Part shown: positions 7,607 through 16,311 of the stretch, piece after piece
Position numbering within the stretch: position 1 is the first letter of the stretch
Layout of the letters: the number at the start of each line of letters is the position of its first letter
Source: Mordavella massiliensis
Lineage (GTDB): Bacteria; Bacillota; Clostridia; Lachnospirales; Lachnospiraceae
Direction: 5' to 3'
Assembly (NCBI RefSeq): GCF_016902415.1
Contig: NZ_JACJLV010000005.1
Location: 1-64,000 of the forward strand
DNA: 64,000 nucleotides
Translations under genes and position numbers: made by a program
The notes under the pieces: generated by a model
The model's database searches: none
Told to the model about the DNA's origin: nothing
What the model saw: the letters and a program-made list of their open reading frames with translations, nothing else

Positions 7607-8275
7607 ATGAAAAAGAAATCTATGTTAGCACTGGTATTAGCAATGACAATGAGCACAGGTCTTCTGTTTGGATGTGGACAGAACAGTACAGAAGCAACTG
7701 TAACTGAGACCGTGGAGGAAACTTCCGCAGAACCCCAACCTGCCGGCGGGACACTGGTATTAAGTGTAAATCCGGAAATAGAGATTAACTATGATGAAAA
7801 CGGAAATGTAACGGAAATTTCCGGACGCAATGATGATGGAAATGCAATTCTTGCAAATTATTCCGGATATGAGGGCAAAGCAGCCCGCGAGGTTGTAACG
7901 GAACTGGTAACAGCAATCGGAGAAGCGGGTTATTTTGTCGAGGAGGTTGAGGGCGAAAACCGTCAGATCACCATTGAGATCGAGCCTGGTTCAGGTCTTC
8001 CTCATGAAACTTTTTTAGATGAAGTTGCATCTGATGTTCATGAATGTGTAAGCGCCAACAACTGGCAGAGTCCTGTAGATCTTCGTGGAGAGAGCGACTA
8101 TGGAATGAGCGATTACCAGGACACGGATTATGGTCCGGAAAACGATGGAGTTACAGATTACGGGGATGGACAGTCTAACTATGATGAAGGACAGTCTAAT
8201 TATGATGACGGGCAGTCTAACTACGACGACGGGCAGACCAACTATGACGATGGACAGTCCGACTATGATAACTAA
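7607..8275 (+). CDS. RsgI-paralogous lipoprotein with heptapeptide-repeat tail
   Basis: A 222-residue lipoprotein: signal peptide with a lipobox ending LLFGC23, then an acidic Thr/Glu linker, then a domain clearly related to the extracellular domain of the neighbouring RsgI. Shared are VLSVNPEIEINY (Asn55-Pro56, against INPEVRID in RsgI), a GxNxDG-type turn, LANY and an (E/D)LV...GY helix. The cytoplasmic anti-sigma domain and transmembrane helix are absent. The tail is rich in Tyr, Asp, Ser and Gly and ends in five heptads of type DGQSNYD. The ribosome binding site is AAAGGAGAATGAATT. Lipid-anchored outside the cell, it could compete with or modulate RsgI, or be a scaffold or substrate for the CotH kinase. 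Both roles are inference; I know of no characterised homologue. Confidence 0.7.
   Translation: MKKKSMLALVLAMTMSTGLLFGCGQNSTEATVTETVEETSAEPQPAGGTLVLSVNPEIEINYDENGNVTEISGRNDDGNAILANYSGYEGKAAREVVTELVTAIGEAGYFVEEVEGENRQITIEIEPGSGLPHETFLDEVASDVHECVSANNWQSPVDLRGESDYGMSDYQDTDYGPENDGVTDYGDGQSNYDEGQSNYDDGQSNYDDGQTNYDDGQSDYDN
8165..8269 (+). repeat. five tandem 21-bp repeats coding DGQSNYD-type heptads
   Basis: Five consecutive 21-bp units encode D/E-GQ-S/T-N/D-YD. Units differ at synonymous and a few replacement positions, so the array is somewhat diverged and not a fresh duplication. It forms the C-terminal tail of the lipoprotein. The start codon of the next gene lies inside the last unit in another frame. 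Confidence 0.9.
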
Positions 8276-8957
8276 GAATCCGGTAAAACTCCGGCATGAA
8301 CTGAAGCAATTAATCAATCCACAAGATGATTTAATACTGTCATCAAGGCTTAGGAAGTTGTTTCCACATGACAAACATTCCTGCTCACGCGGAACATACC
8401 GTGTGAGCAGCCTTTACTTTGACACACCGGATGATAAAGCATTGCGACAAAAACTGGACGGAGTAAACTTAAGAGAAAAATTTCGCATCAGATATTACGG
8501 AACAGATACTTCGTTTATCCGGTTGGAAAAAAAGTGGAAGATCAATGGTCTGTGTGGTAAATCAAGTGCCCGTATAACCAGCACGCAGGTGCAGGATCTT
8601 CTGGAAGGGAATTACCGGTTTTTACTTGTATCAAACGATCCCCTTCAGATAGAATTCTACAGCAAGATCAAAGGACAGTTGCTTTGCCCTAAGACAATCG
8701 TTGTATATGAAAGAGAAGCCTTCTCTTACTTACCTGGAAATGTCCGCATTACCATAGACAGAGATCTTAGAAGCAGTATGGGAAAACACGACTTTTTAAA
8801 TCCGGATGCATACCGTATCCCTGTTTCAGACTCCTTTTCCGTACTGGAGATCAAGTATGATGAGTACCTGCCGGATATTGTCCGGATGGCAGTTCAGTGT
8901 GAAAACAGGCGGACAACGGCTTTCTCTAAATATATGGTATGCCGAAGATACGATTAG
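8265..8957 (+). CDS. VTC-domain (polyphosphate polymerase-like) protein
   Basis: A 230-residue VTC-domain protein, the fold that in yeast Vtc4 makes polyphosphate from ATP inside a basic tunnel. Conserved blocks in order are LRHELKQLI near the N-terminus, YRVSSLYFDTP, REKFRIRYYG, RLEKKWKINGLCGKSS, VVYEREAF, VRITIDRDLRSS and LEIKYDEYLPD, supplying the basic and acidic tunnel residues. I place the start at ATG 8265, overlapping the previous stop by 11 bp; longer in-frame starts would only read the preceding gene's repeats in the wrong frame. It sits directly before DUF4956 and CotH genes, a recurrent neighbourhood in bacteria. Polymerase activity is inferred from family. Confidence 0.85.
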   Translation: MITKNPVKLRHELKQLINPQDDLILSSRLRKLFPHDKHSCSRGTYRVSSLYFDTPDDKALRQKLDGVNLREKFRIRYYGTDTSFIRLEKKWKINGLCGKSSARITSTQVQDLLEGNYRFLLVSNDPLQIEFYSKIKGQLLCPKTIVVYEREAFSYLPGNVRITIDRDLRSSMGKHDFLNPDAYRIPVSDSFSVLEIKYDEYLPDIVRMAVQCENRRTTAFSKYMVCRRYD

Positions 8958-8987
8958 ACAAACGGTACGGGAACAAGGAGAAGAATT

Positions 8988-9665
8988 ATGACATTTCAAT
9001 TTCAGGATATTTTTAAATCAAGTTTTCTGGAAAATTCAGCCTCAATTCATCCGATGGATATGATATTGGCGCTGGCGCTTTCATTTTTACTTGGCTTATT
9101 TATCTTTTTTATTTATAAAAAATGTTATGCCGGCGTTATGTACTCGGCAAGTTTTGGGGTAACACTGATCGCATTATGTATGATTACGGCGCTTCTGATT
9201 CTTGCAGTGACATCCAATATCGTGCTTTCTCTTGGTATGGTAGGCGCACTTTCAATTGTCCGGTTTCGCACAGCAATTAAAGACCCGTCAGACATTGCCT
9301 TCCTGTTCTGGGCAATCGCAGCAGGGATCGTTCTTGCGGCAGGTTTTCTTTTGCTTGCAGTGTTTGGAAGTGTTTTCATCGGTATAATTCTTATTATTTT
9401 TGCCGGCTATAAAGGATATGACAGACCGTATATCCTGGTCCTTCACTGCGAAAACCAGGACACTGAAAAAGAAGCCTGCGACTTTTTGGCTAAGAATGTA
9501 CAGAAAATATCATTAAAGAGCAAAAGCTTATCACGGGGCTGTATTGAACTAAACTATGAGATTCGCCTGAAAGATGCCAATACTGATTTTATCAACGAAT
9601 TATCCGGGTTTCCCGGTATCATGCAAGCAGTAATGGTTTCGTATAATGGCGATTATATGAATTGA
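8988..9665 (+). CDS. DUF4956 integral membrane protein
   Basis: A 225-residue membrane protein with about four hydrophobic helices between residues 22 and 145 and a soluble C-terminal domain (~150-225). The signature LGMVGALSIVRFRTAIKDPS followed by FLFWAIAAGI identifies DUF4956. The family is uncharacterised but very often encoded beside VTC-domain proteins, where it may be the membrane partner for polyphosphate or another anionic product. The ribosome binding site is AAGGAGAAGAATT. It starts 30 bp after the VTC gene and ends 4 bp before the CotH gene. Confidence 0.87.
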   Translation: MTFQFQDIFKSSFLENSASIHPMDMILALALSFLLGLFIFFIYKKCYAGVMYSASFGVTLIALCMITALLILAVTSNIVLSLGMVGALSIVRFRTAIKDPSDIAFLFWAIAAGIVLAAGFLLLAVFGSVFIGIILIIFAGYKGYDRPYILVLHCENQDTEKEACDFLAKNVQKISLKSKSLSRGCIELNYEIRLKDANTDFINELSGFPGIMQAVMVSYNGDYMN

Positions 9666-9669
9666 ACAT

Positions 9670-11064
9670 ATGCTGAAACATAAATATATTGATGCCATCT
9701 GCATCACAGGAATAATACTTGCTGTTCTTGGAACCATTTTATTTATAAACGGCGAGCAATGGGGGCTGCAAAAAGCCTCCTCAAAACCCGGCTATGTGTC
9801 GCGCCTGTTCGATAAAACAAAAGTACATCAGATTGACATTCATATGGATGATTGGAAAGGTTTTCTTGCAAATGCACACAAGGAAGAATACACCTCCTGT
9901 ACAGTAGTGATTGATGGTGAGATTTTTCATGATGTGGGAATTCGGGCAAAGGGGAATAATTCTCTGCGTCTGACAGAGAAGTATGGGCATGAACGATACA
10001 GTCTGAAACTGGAATTTGACCATTTTAAAGCTAACAGTTATTACGGATTAGATAAATTATGTCTGGATGCGTCCTTTCAGGATAACAGTTATCTGAAGAC
10101 CTGGATCACCTATGATATGATGGAACATATGAAGATTCCAACTCCTTTGTGCAGTTATGTGTGGGTCAGAGCCGGCGGAGAAGACTGGGGGCTTTTCCTG
10201 GCTGTGGAGGAACCAGAGGAAGCATTTGTCCGTCGTAATTTCGGAAAAGATCATGGTCAGCTTTATAAACCGGACTATAAATCTCTGGAGGATCCCAATC
10301 ATGATGTCTATCTTCAGTATACCGATGATTATGAGGATAGTTATGATAATATTTTCCGTAATGCTAAATTCGAGCCTGATACGGCAGATAAAAAAAGACT
10401 CATTCAGGCATTGAAAATCCTGGCATCTGGAGAGAATTTAGAAACGGCGGTTCATGTAGACGAAGTATTGCGTTATTTTACCGTCCAGGTTTTTGTAGTA
10501 AATCTGGACAGTTATCTTGGTAAAACCGGTCATAACTATTTTTTATATGAAGAAGATGGAATATTGCAAATAATACCCTGGGATTATAATTTAGCTTTCG
10601 CCACATATTCTCTGGGAATGCCTGAACCTATTAATGACTCCAGACTGTATGTTAATTATCCTATTAACACACCGGCATCAGGCGAGATTATGAAAAACAG
10701 GCCCCTCTATCATAATCTGATGAAAAGCCGAGAATATTATGCTCAATATCACATCTATTTTAATCAGCTGGTCGCAGAGTATTTTGAAAGCGGCCATTTT
10801 GAAAAATTTGTATCTGAAACACGAAATATGATCGAACCATACGTAAAAAAAGATCCGACGGCCTTTTGCACCTATGAAGAATATGTGGCAGGAGCAGAGA
10901 CCATCACCGATTTCTGTCTACTGCGCGCACAAAGTGTGCGCGGACAGCTTGACGGGACGATTCCATCCACAATTTCCGGACAAATGAAAGATCAAGATAG
11001 TTTTGTGGATGCATCTTCCGTATGGCTTCCGGATATGGGAGAGATAGCAGACTTGAAAGAATAA
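9670..11064 (+). CDS. CotH-family kinase, membrane-anchored
   Basis: A 464-residue CotH-type atypical kinase with an N-terminal membrane helix (~9-27) that places the kinase outside the membrane. Family motifs visible are DIHMDDWKGFL, VGIRAKGNNSLR (~residue 97), the VEEPEEAFVRRNFG block after DWGLFLAVEE, YFTVQVFVVNLDSYLGK, and the metal-binding IIPWDYNLAF near residue 300. Bacillus CotH phosphorylates serines of spore-coat proteins; related proteins also occur in fungi. There is no strong ribosome binding site and only 4 bp from the DUF4956 stop, so coupled translation is likely. The Ser/Tyr-rich lipoprotein and RsgI tails of the same locus are possible substrates, which is inference. Confidence 0.85.
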   Translation: MLKHKYIDAICITGIILAVLGTILFINGEQWGLQKASSKPGYVSRLFDKTKVHQIDIHMDDWKGFLANAHKEEYTSCTVVIDGEIFHDVGIRAKGNNSLRLTEKYGHERYSLKLEFDHFKANSYYGLDKLCLDASFQDNSYLKTWITYDMMEHMKIPTPLCSYVWVRAGGEDWGLFLAVEEPEEAFVRRNFGKDHGQLYKPDYKSLEDPNHDVYLQYTDDYEDSYDNIFRNAKFEPDTADKKRLIQALKILASGENLETAVHVDEVLRYFTVQVFVVNLDSYLGKTGHNYFLYEEDGILQIIPWDYNLAFATYSLGMPEPINDSRLYVNYPINTPASGEIMKNRPLYHNLMKSREYYAQYHIYFNQLVAEYFESGHFEKFVSETRNMIEPYVKKDPTAFCTYEEYVAGAETITDFCLLRAQSVRGQLDGTIPSTISGQMKDQDSFVDASSVWLPDMGEIADLKE

Positions 11065-11068
11065 TCGA

Positions 11069-11090
11069 AAAAAGAAAATATTCTTTTTCT
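11069..11090 (+). terminator. weak AT-rich terminator-like hairpin after cotH-like gene
   Basis: AAAAAGAA (11069-11076) pairs with TTCTTTTT (11081-11088) across an AATA loop. It is an 8-bp, mostly A-U stem ending in a U-run, weak but placed directly after the last gene of the SigI locus. Confidence 0.4.
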
Positions 11091-11156
11091 CAGTGTGTAA
11101 GTGTGGTACAATGAAAAGCGATGAAACCGAGATTCTTACATGCGGAGATCGATTAT

Positions 11157-13211
11157 ATGAAAAATGAACAGGGAAGGACAGAAACCCTTGAATTTATTCA
11201 AGATGTAACTGAAAAAATAAAAAACAAACTAAAGGAAATTGATCAGTCCCTTTTGGCTGGACAGAAAGATATTGAACGCATGCACGATTATTACTGGGAA
11301 AATTATACAGAAATGGACCAGTATGGTTACGAGGATTATGACAATCAGCAGGCGTTATTGAACCAGACAAACGCAAATCAGGAATTGATCCGCAGAAAAT
11401 GGAGATTTCAAAAGATGTTGGAATCTCCGTTTTTCGGGCGGGTCGATTTTTGTTATAAAAATGAATCTTCAGCAGAACAATTTTACATCGGCGTTGGCAA
11501 TTTTGCAGAAAAAACGGGCGGAACGCCTCTCATCTATGACTGGAGGGCGCCGGTCTGCGAATTGTTTTATGATTACGACAGCGGCCCGGCTTCTTATCAG
11601 GCTCCGGCCGGCACCATGGAAGGAGAGATCCTGTCCAAATGGCAGTATAAGATCCGCAGAGGAAAACTGGTCTATGCTTTTGAAAGTGATACCAAAATTG
11701 ATGACGAGATCTTAAAACAGGAACTGGGAAGCAACAGTGACGTAAAGCTGAAGAATATCGTACGCACCATCCAGAAGGAGCAGAATGCCATTATCCGCAA
11801 TACAAAGGATAAGATCCTTGTGATCCAGGGCGCAGCCGGAAGTGGCAAGACTTCGGTCGCCCTCCACCGGATCGCGTATCTTCTGTATCACGACCGCGGG
11901 AATCTGAAATCGTCGGATATTCTGATCCTGTCCCCGGGCAGTGTGTTTGCAGATTATATTTCTCATATCCTGCCGGAACTTGGCGAAGAAACCGTGCAGG
12001 AGATGAGTTTTGACCTCTTTGTCTACCGAGAACTTAAAGATGTGGCTCCTGACTGCGAAGACCGGTATCATCAGCTGGAGCGTCTGATGAAGTTCCCGGA
12101 TCCGGAAGCTTATGAAAGATATCTGAATAAACAGTCAGAATGGATGTCCGGACAGATGGAAGGATTTCTTGCCACACTGGAGGACAGCCTGATGGATTTC
12201 CGGGATCTGACATGGAACGGGCTTCATAAAACCGAACAGGAACTGATCCATCTGTTTTATTTTCGTTTTCAGAATGTGCCGCTGCTTGCGCGCATGAATG
12301 CTGTAATGGAATATGTGGTAGATGAATACGAGACTCTGAAAGGAAGAGAACTGTCTGAAGAAGAGTCCGAATATCTCCGGCAGAAATTTGACAGCATGTA
12401 TGTGACAAAAGATATCTATCAGATATACAGCCGGTTTCTGGAAAGCTGCGGATGGCAGCCTCTGCCGGACATCCCTTATGAACGCAGGCTGGTGGAGTAT
12501 GAGGACGCGGCGCCCATGCTGTATCTGAAATACCGGCTTCTGGGAAAAGGTTCCCACAAAAGGATCAAGCATCTGGTAATTGATGAGATGCAGGATTACT
12601 CCTATATCCAGTATCTGATCCTGGCAGAGTTGTTTTCCTGCAGTATGACGATCCTGGGAGACAAATATCAGACACTGGATGAAGAGATGCGGGACGTGAC
12701 TGCTTTTTTGCCCCGGATCTTTGGAAGTCATGTGAAAAAGATATCCATGAATAAAAGTTACCGTAACACAGTGGAGATTGCAGCCTATGCGGCAGGACTT
12801 TTGTCCCCGGGGGAAAAAGAAGCAGCCGAATATCTGGAACGGCACGGGAAGCCGGTGGACGAAGAAACCTTTCTGACCATCGACGAGATGCTGGATACAC
12901 TCTGCGGAAAACTTCGGATACAGGGGGAGAACAGTTTTGAGACAGCCGCTCTTCTGACGATGACTGAAGCAGAGGCTTATGATCTTTATCAGCTACTGAA
13001 GAACAAAGGACAGCCGGTTTCTTATATTGACAGGGACAGCAGCACTTTTCATCCCGGTCTGTCCGTAACCACCTTTTATCTGGCAAAAGGACTGGAATTC
13101 GACCAGGTGTTTATGGTAAGTGAGGACAGCAGCAATCCGTTCCTGCCCCGGGCTCGATATATCAGCGCCACAAGGGCGCTTCATGAACTCTATATGTATA
13201 AGATTCTGTAA
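11157..13211 (+). CDS. HelD-like superfamily 1 helicase/RNA polymerase recycling factor
   Basis: A protein of about 684 residues with the UvrD/Rep-type ATPase core of HelD proteins, which bind RNA polymerase and release stalled complexes using ATP. An N-terminal coiled-coil (residues 1-75, charged and Gln-rich) matches the HelD arm that enters the secondary channel. Walker A is IQGAAGSGKTSVALHR (~residue 225); a DEMQDYSYIQ motif II and a GDKYQTLD motif III follow, with motif VI-like SATRALHELY at the end. I prefer ATG 11157 (CGGAG 9 nt upstream) over ATG 11121, which has no ribosome binding site. It is somewhat shorter than B. subtilis HelD (774). It stands alone downstream of the SigI locus. 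Confidence 0.85.
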   Translation: MKNEQGRTETLEFIQDVTEKIKNKLKEIDQSLLAGQKDIERMHDYYWENYTEMDQYGYEDYDNQQALLNQTNANQELIRRKWRFQKMLESPFFGRVDFCYKNESSAEQFYIGVGNFAEKTGGTPLIYDWRAPVCELFYDYDSGPASYQAPAGTMEGEILSKWQYKIRRGKLVYAFESDTKIDDEILKQELGSNSDVKLKNIVRTIQKEQNAIIRNTKDKILVIQGAAGSGKTSVALHRIAYLLYHDRGNLKSSDILILSPGSVFADYISHILPELGEETVQEMSFDLFVYRELKDVAPDCEDRYHQLERLMKFPDPEAYERYLNKQSEWMSGQMEGFLATLEDSLMDFRDLTWNGLHKTEQELIHLFYFRFQNVPLLARMNAVMEYVVDEYETLKGRELSEEESEYLRQKFDSMYVTKDIYQIYSRFLESCGWQPLPDIPYERRLVEYEDAAPMLYLKYRLLGKGSHKRIKHLVIDEMQDYSYIQYLILAELFSCSMTILGDKYQTLDEEMRDVTAFLPRIFGSHVKKISMNKSYRNTVEIAAYAAGLLSPGEKEAAEYLERHGKPVDEETFLTIDEMLDTLCGKLRIQGENSFETAALLTMTEAEAYDLYQLLKNKGQPVSYIDRDSSTFHPGLSVTTFYLAKGLEFDQVFMVSEDSSNPFLPRARYISATRALHELYMYKIL

Positions 13212-13229
13212 CAGAGAGGAGAGAATACC

Positions 13230-14243
13230 ATGCAGAAAATCATTTTAGGGAAAACAGGGATCCAGGTCACCAAAAACAGTTTCGGCGCATTGCCTATCCA
13301 GAGGATCAGCAAAAAAGACGCGGTATATCTGCTTCAGAAGGCTTTCTACAACGGGATCAATTATTTTGATACGGCAAGAGCCTATTCTGACAGTGAAGAG
13401 AAGCTTGGCGCGGCATTTTCTTATATCCGCGGGAAGCTGATCATCAGCACCAAGACTGCCGCACAGACAGGCGAAGAGTTGAAGAAAGATCTGGAAGAAA
13501 GTTTAAGAATGCTTCAGACCGATTATATTGACATTTATCAGTTCCATAATCCGGCATTCTGCCCGAAGCCGGGGGACGGGACCGGACTTTATGAAGCGGC
13601 CGAAGAAGCAAAAAGAGAAGGAAAGATCCGGCACATCGGTATCACCAACCACCGGATCGCCGTGGCAAAAGAGGCAATCGCCTCCGGGCTCTATGAGACG
13701 ATGCAGTTTCCGTTCTCTTATCTGGCGGCGGACGCTGATCTGGAAATCGTAGAAATGTGCAGAGAAGTGAATATGGGATTTATTGCTATGAAGGCCCTGG
13801 CCGGAGGATTGATCCACAACTCTGCATGTGCCTATGCATTTATGGATCAGCCGCAGTTTTCCCATGTTGTACCCATCTGGGGCGTGCAAAGAGAATCGGA
13901 GCTGGATGAATTTCTTTCTTATCAGGTCTGTCCTCCAAGTCTCAATGATGAACTGAAGGCAGAGATTGAAAAGGATAAAAAAGAGCTTGCCGGTGATTTC
14001 TGCAGAGGATGCGGATACTGTATGCCCTGTCCTGCGGGAATTGAGATCAACAACTGTGCTAGAATGAGCCTGATGCTTCGCCGTGCGCCGCAGGAGGGAT
14101 GGCTTTCACAGGAATGGCAGGCAAAAATGAAGAAGATCGAAGAGTGTAAAAACTGCGGGCACTGCAAAAGCAAATGTCCGTACGGGCTGAACACACCGAA
14201 ATTACTGAAAAAGAATTATGAAGACTATAAAACCTTTTTATAG
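13230..14243 (+). CDS. aldo/keto reductase with two 4Fe-4S motifs
   Basis: A 337-residue aldo/keto reductase TIM barrel: catalytic Asp-Tyr in NYFDTARAYSDSEEKLG, Lys in LIISTKTA, and His in YIDIYQFHNP. The C-terminal ~80 residues add ferredoxin-like clusters, CRGCGYCMPC(PAG) and CKNCGHCKSKCPYGL. This architecture is common in anaerobes and implies electron transfer to iron-sulfur centres in addition to, or in place of, free NADPH. The substrate is unknown. GAGGAG lies before the start; the gene begins 18 bp after the helicase and ends 9 bp before the DUF5685 gene, so these may be cotranscribed. Confidence 0.87.
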   Translation: MQKIILGKTGIQVTKNSFGALPIQRISKKDAVYLLQKAFYNGINYFDTARAYSDSEEKLGAAFSYIRGKLIISTKTAAQTGEELKKDLEESLRMLQTDYIDIYQFHNPAFCPKPGDGTGLYEAAEEAKREGKIRHIGITNHRIAVAKEAIASGLYETMQFPFSYLAADADLEIVEMCREVNMGFIAMKALAGGLIHNSACAYAFMDQPQFSHVVPIWGVQRESELDEFLSYQVCPPSLNDELKAEIEKDKKELAGDFCRGCGYCMPCPAGIEINNCARMSLMLRRAPQEGWLSQEWQAKMKKIEECKNCGHCKSKCPYGLNTPKLLKKNYEDYKTFL

Positions 14244-14252
14244 GGGGATGGC

Positions 14253-15095
14253 ATGTTTGGATATGTGACAATCCTGGAGCCGGAATTAAAGGTAAAAGAT
14301 TTCCGGCGTTATAAATCTTTTTACTGCGGGCTTTGTCAGGAATTAAGAGAACGGTACGGACATCTGGGACAGCTGACGCTGACTTATGATATGACGTTTG
14401 CCATTCTTCTTCTGACCTCACTCTATGAGCCGGAGATTCATGCGGAGGAGATCCGCTGTAAAGTACATCCCGTGAAAAAGCAGCAGATCCTGCAGGATGT
14501 ATTTACCGGTTACGGAGCGGACATGAATCTGATCCTGGCTTATTATCACCTGAAGGACGACTGGGTGGATGAAAAGAAAATATCCGGTTTTCTTGGCACC
14601 TGCGCGCTGAGACGCCGGGTAAGAAAAGTCATCCGCAGGTATCCGCGCCAGTGCCGTGTGATTCAAAAAGAGTTGAAAAATCTGGCAGACTGTGAAAAAC
14701 GGAATGTTATGGAACTGGATGAACCGGCCGGCTGTTTTGGCCGGCTGATGGCGGAACTGATGGTATGGAAAAAGGATCACTGGGAAGAGACGTTACGCGC
14801 GCTGGGATTTTTCCTTGGAAAATTTATTTATATCATGGATGCTTATGACGACCTGAAAAAAGACCGGAAAGAAGGAAATTATAATCCTTTGAGGTCCATC
14901 TGCGGGGAACAGGATTTCCATGAACGGTGCAGGGAAATGCTGTGTATGATGATCGCCGAGTGTACAGCGCAGTTTGAGAAACTTCCCTGCATTCAGGATA
15001 TAGACATTTTGCGGAATATATTATATGATGGTGTCTGGAATAAATTCCGAAAGATAGAAAGAGAACGACAGAAAAGTGAGGATGAATCAGAATGA
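14253..15095 (+). CDS. DUF5685 family protein
   Basis: A 280-residue, mostly helical protein starting [17 protein letters not shown] with a [12 protein letters not shown] block near residue 27, typical of the DUF5685 family. Further on, [17 protein letters not shown] (~residue 203) is an Asp-rich helix of the kind that binds metal or diphosphates in helical enzymes, but whether this means catalysis here is unknown. A GGGGG ribosome binding site precedes it. The stop overlaps the start of a J-domain gene by 4 bp (ATGA), a sign of translational coupling and joint function with a chaperone-like partner. Confidence 0.75.
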   Translation: MFGYVTILEPELKVKDFRRYKSFYCGLCQELRERYGHLGQLTLTYDMTFAILLLTSLYEPEIHAEEIRCKVHPVKKQQILQDVFTGYGADMNLILAYYHLKDDWVDEKKISGFLGTCALRRRVRKVIRRYPRQCRVIQKELKNLADCEKRNVMELDEPAGCFGRLMAELMVWKKDHWEETLRALGFFLGKFIYIMDAYDDLKKDRKEGNYNPLRSICGEQDFHERCREMLCMMIAECTAQFEKLPCIQDIDILRNILYDGVWNKFRKIERERQKSEDESE

Positions 15096-15739
15096 GCAGG
15101 AATCCATATGATGTTTTAGGCGTATCTCCTAATGCGTCGGATGACGAGATAAAAAAAGCCTACCGGGAGCTTTCCAGAAAATATCACCCGGACGCAAATG
15201 CCAATAATCCGTTGGCGGATCTGGCGGAAGAGAAGTTTAAGGAAATTCAGGAAGCTTATGACACGATCATGAAAGAACGCCAGAACGGCGGAGGATATCA
15301 GTATGGTTATGGTTCTTCCGGCGGGTTTGGCGGTTATCAGAGACAAAGTTCCGGAGATTCCCAGAATGTGGAAATGCAGGCGGTTTATAATTTTATCAAC
15401 AACCGCAGGTTCCAGGAGGCGGTCAATCTTCTGAACCGTATGCCCAACCGTACAGCAGAGTGGTATTATTTAAGCGGCGCAGCCAATGCAGGGCTTGGCA
15501 ATAATATTGTGGCCAGAGATCACGCTGCCCAGGCCGTGAATATGGAGCCGAACAATCCCAGATACTGTCAGCTTTTAAATCAGCTGAGCTGGAACAGCCA
15601 GAGATATCAGGGAAGCCCCTACGGCGGAGGATATGGAATGGGAGGATCTTCTTGCGGAACCGGAAATATCTGCTGTGACCTGTGGTGTGCAGATACGTTG
15701 TGTGAATGTATGGGAGGAGATCTTTGTTCATGCATGTAA
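15092..15739 (+). CDS. DnaJ-like J-domain protein with Cys-rich tail
   Basis: A 215-residue protein. The N-terminal J domain (residues 4-67) has the HPD motif ([13 protein letters not shown]) and should stimulate a DnaK-type ATPase. A Gly/Tyr/Ser-rich linker follows (~70-92), then a TPR-like helical segment ([36 protein letters not shown]), and a terminal tail with eight cysteines in about 30 residues ([19 protein letters not shown], then CSCM). It lacks the DnaJ zinc-finger domain, so it is a specialised J protein. The tail could bind metal or be lipid- or disulfide-modified. It overlaps both neighbours, suggesting an obligate trio with DUF5685 and a membrane protein. Confidence 0.8.
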   Translation: MSRNPYDVLGVSPNASDDEIKKAYRELSRKYHPDANANNPLADLAEEKFKEIQEAYDTIMKERQNGGGYQYGYGSSGGFGGYQRQSSGDSQNVEMQAVYNFINNRRFQEAVNLLNRMPNRTAEWYYLSGAANAGLGNNIVARDHAAQAVNMEPNNPRYCQLLNQLSWNSQRYQGSPYGGGYGMGGSSCGTGNICCDLWCADTLCECMGGDLCSCM

Positions 15740-16263
15740 AAGCAAAAATCATAGCATTCGGCGGCCTTTTACTGGCGCTGACGGTGCTGTTCATGATGCT
15801 CGGAGGAATCATAGAGACCAACACCCTGTTCCTTCTTGCCGCAGCGTCCTACTTTGCAGGGATCATGATACGGGAAACCGGACTGCGGATGGGAGCGGCC
15901 TTTTATCTGGCCGGTGTGCTGCTGGGATTCATCCTTGTACCGAACAAATTTTATGTACTTTCCTATGCGGCTATGGGATTCTACATTGTGGCGGTTGAGT
16001 TTATCTGGAGAAAGATGGGGAACCTGCCTGCAAGATATCGGAAAAAGCAGGTGTTCTGGGTCATGAAATATCTGATCTTTAATCTGATCTATCTGCCTGC
16101 GCTGCTGTTTTTCCAGGAACTTCTTTTTTCCAGGAAGCTGTCGGCGCCTCTGTTGATCGGCGCTTTTCTTGCCGGGCAGATCGGTCTGCTGATTTATGAC
16201 AAGGCCTATGAATATGTCCAGGGACACATCTGGACCCGGATGCGGGGCAGATTTTTGAACTAA
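15730..16263 (+). CDS. uncharacterised polytopic membrane protein
   Basis: A 177-residue protein with about five hydrophobic segments ([43 protein letters not shown], a tyrosine-rich fourth, and [15 protein letters not shown]). I chose ATG 15730 because GGGAGGAGA lies 9 nt upstream; the longer in-frame start at 15706 would include that site. It overlaps the J-domain gene by 10 bp. No family is recognised. As the third member of a tightly overlapping DUF5685/J-domain operon it may be their membrane target or anchor. Confidence 0.65.
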   Translation: MHVKAKIIAFGGLLLALTVLFMMLGGIIETNTLFLLAAASYFAGIMIRETGLRMGAAFYLAGVLLGFILVPNKFYVLSYAAMGFYIVAVEFIWRKMGNLPARYRKKQVFWVMKYLIFNLIYLPALLFFQELLFSRKLSAPLLIGAFLAGQIGLLIYDKAYEYVQGHIWTRMRGRFLN

Positions 16264-16284
16264 AGAGCAGTCAGAGATAAAAAG

Positions 16285-16311
16285 GCGGGGCTCCTATTGA
16301 AGGAGTCCCGC
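16285..16311. terminator. bidirectional terminator between convergent genes
   Basis: An 11-bp stem (GCGGGGCTCCT and AGGAGTCCCGC, one G-T pair) with a 5-nt loop. On the minus strand it is followed by a TTTTT run (AAAAA before it on plus), so it mainly ends the DHHW/MBOAT transcript. The last codons of the DHHW gene lie in the stem. Confidence 0.8.

Noticed and set aside
8130-8264. Longer N-terminus for the VTC protein
   Set aside because: It would only translate the preceding gene's repeats in the wrong frame (Met/Thr/Ser-rich).
8165-8269. CRISPR-like array
   Set aside because: The repeats are contiguous 21-bp coding units without spacers.
12135-12845. 236-codon open frame on the minus strand
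   Set aside because: It is antisense to the HelD-like helicase, with no supporting start signals.
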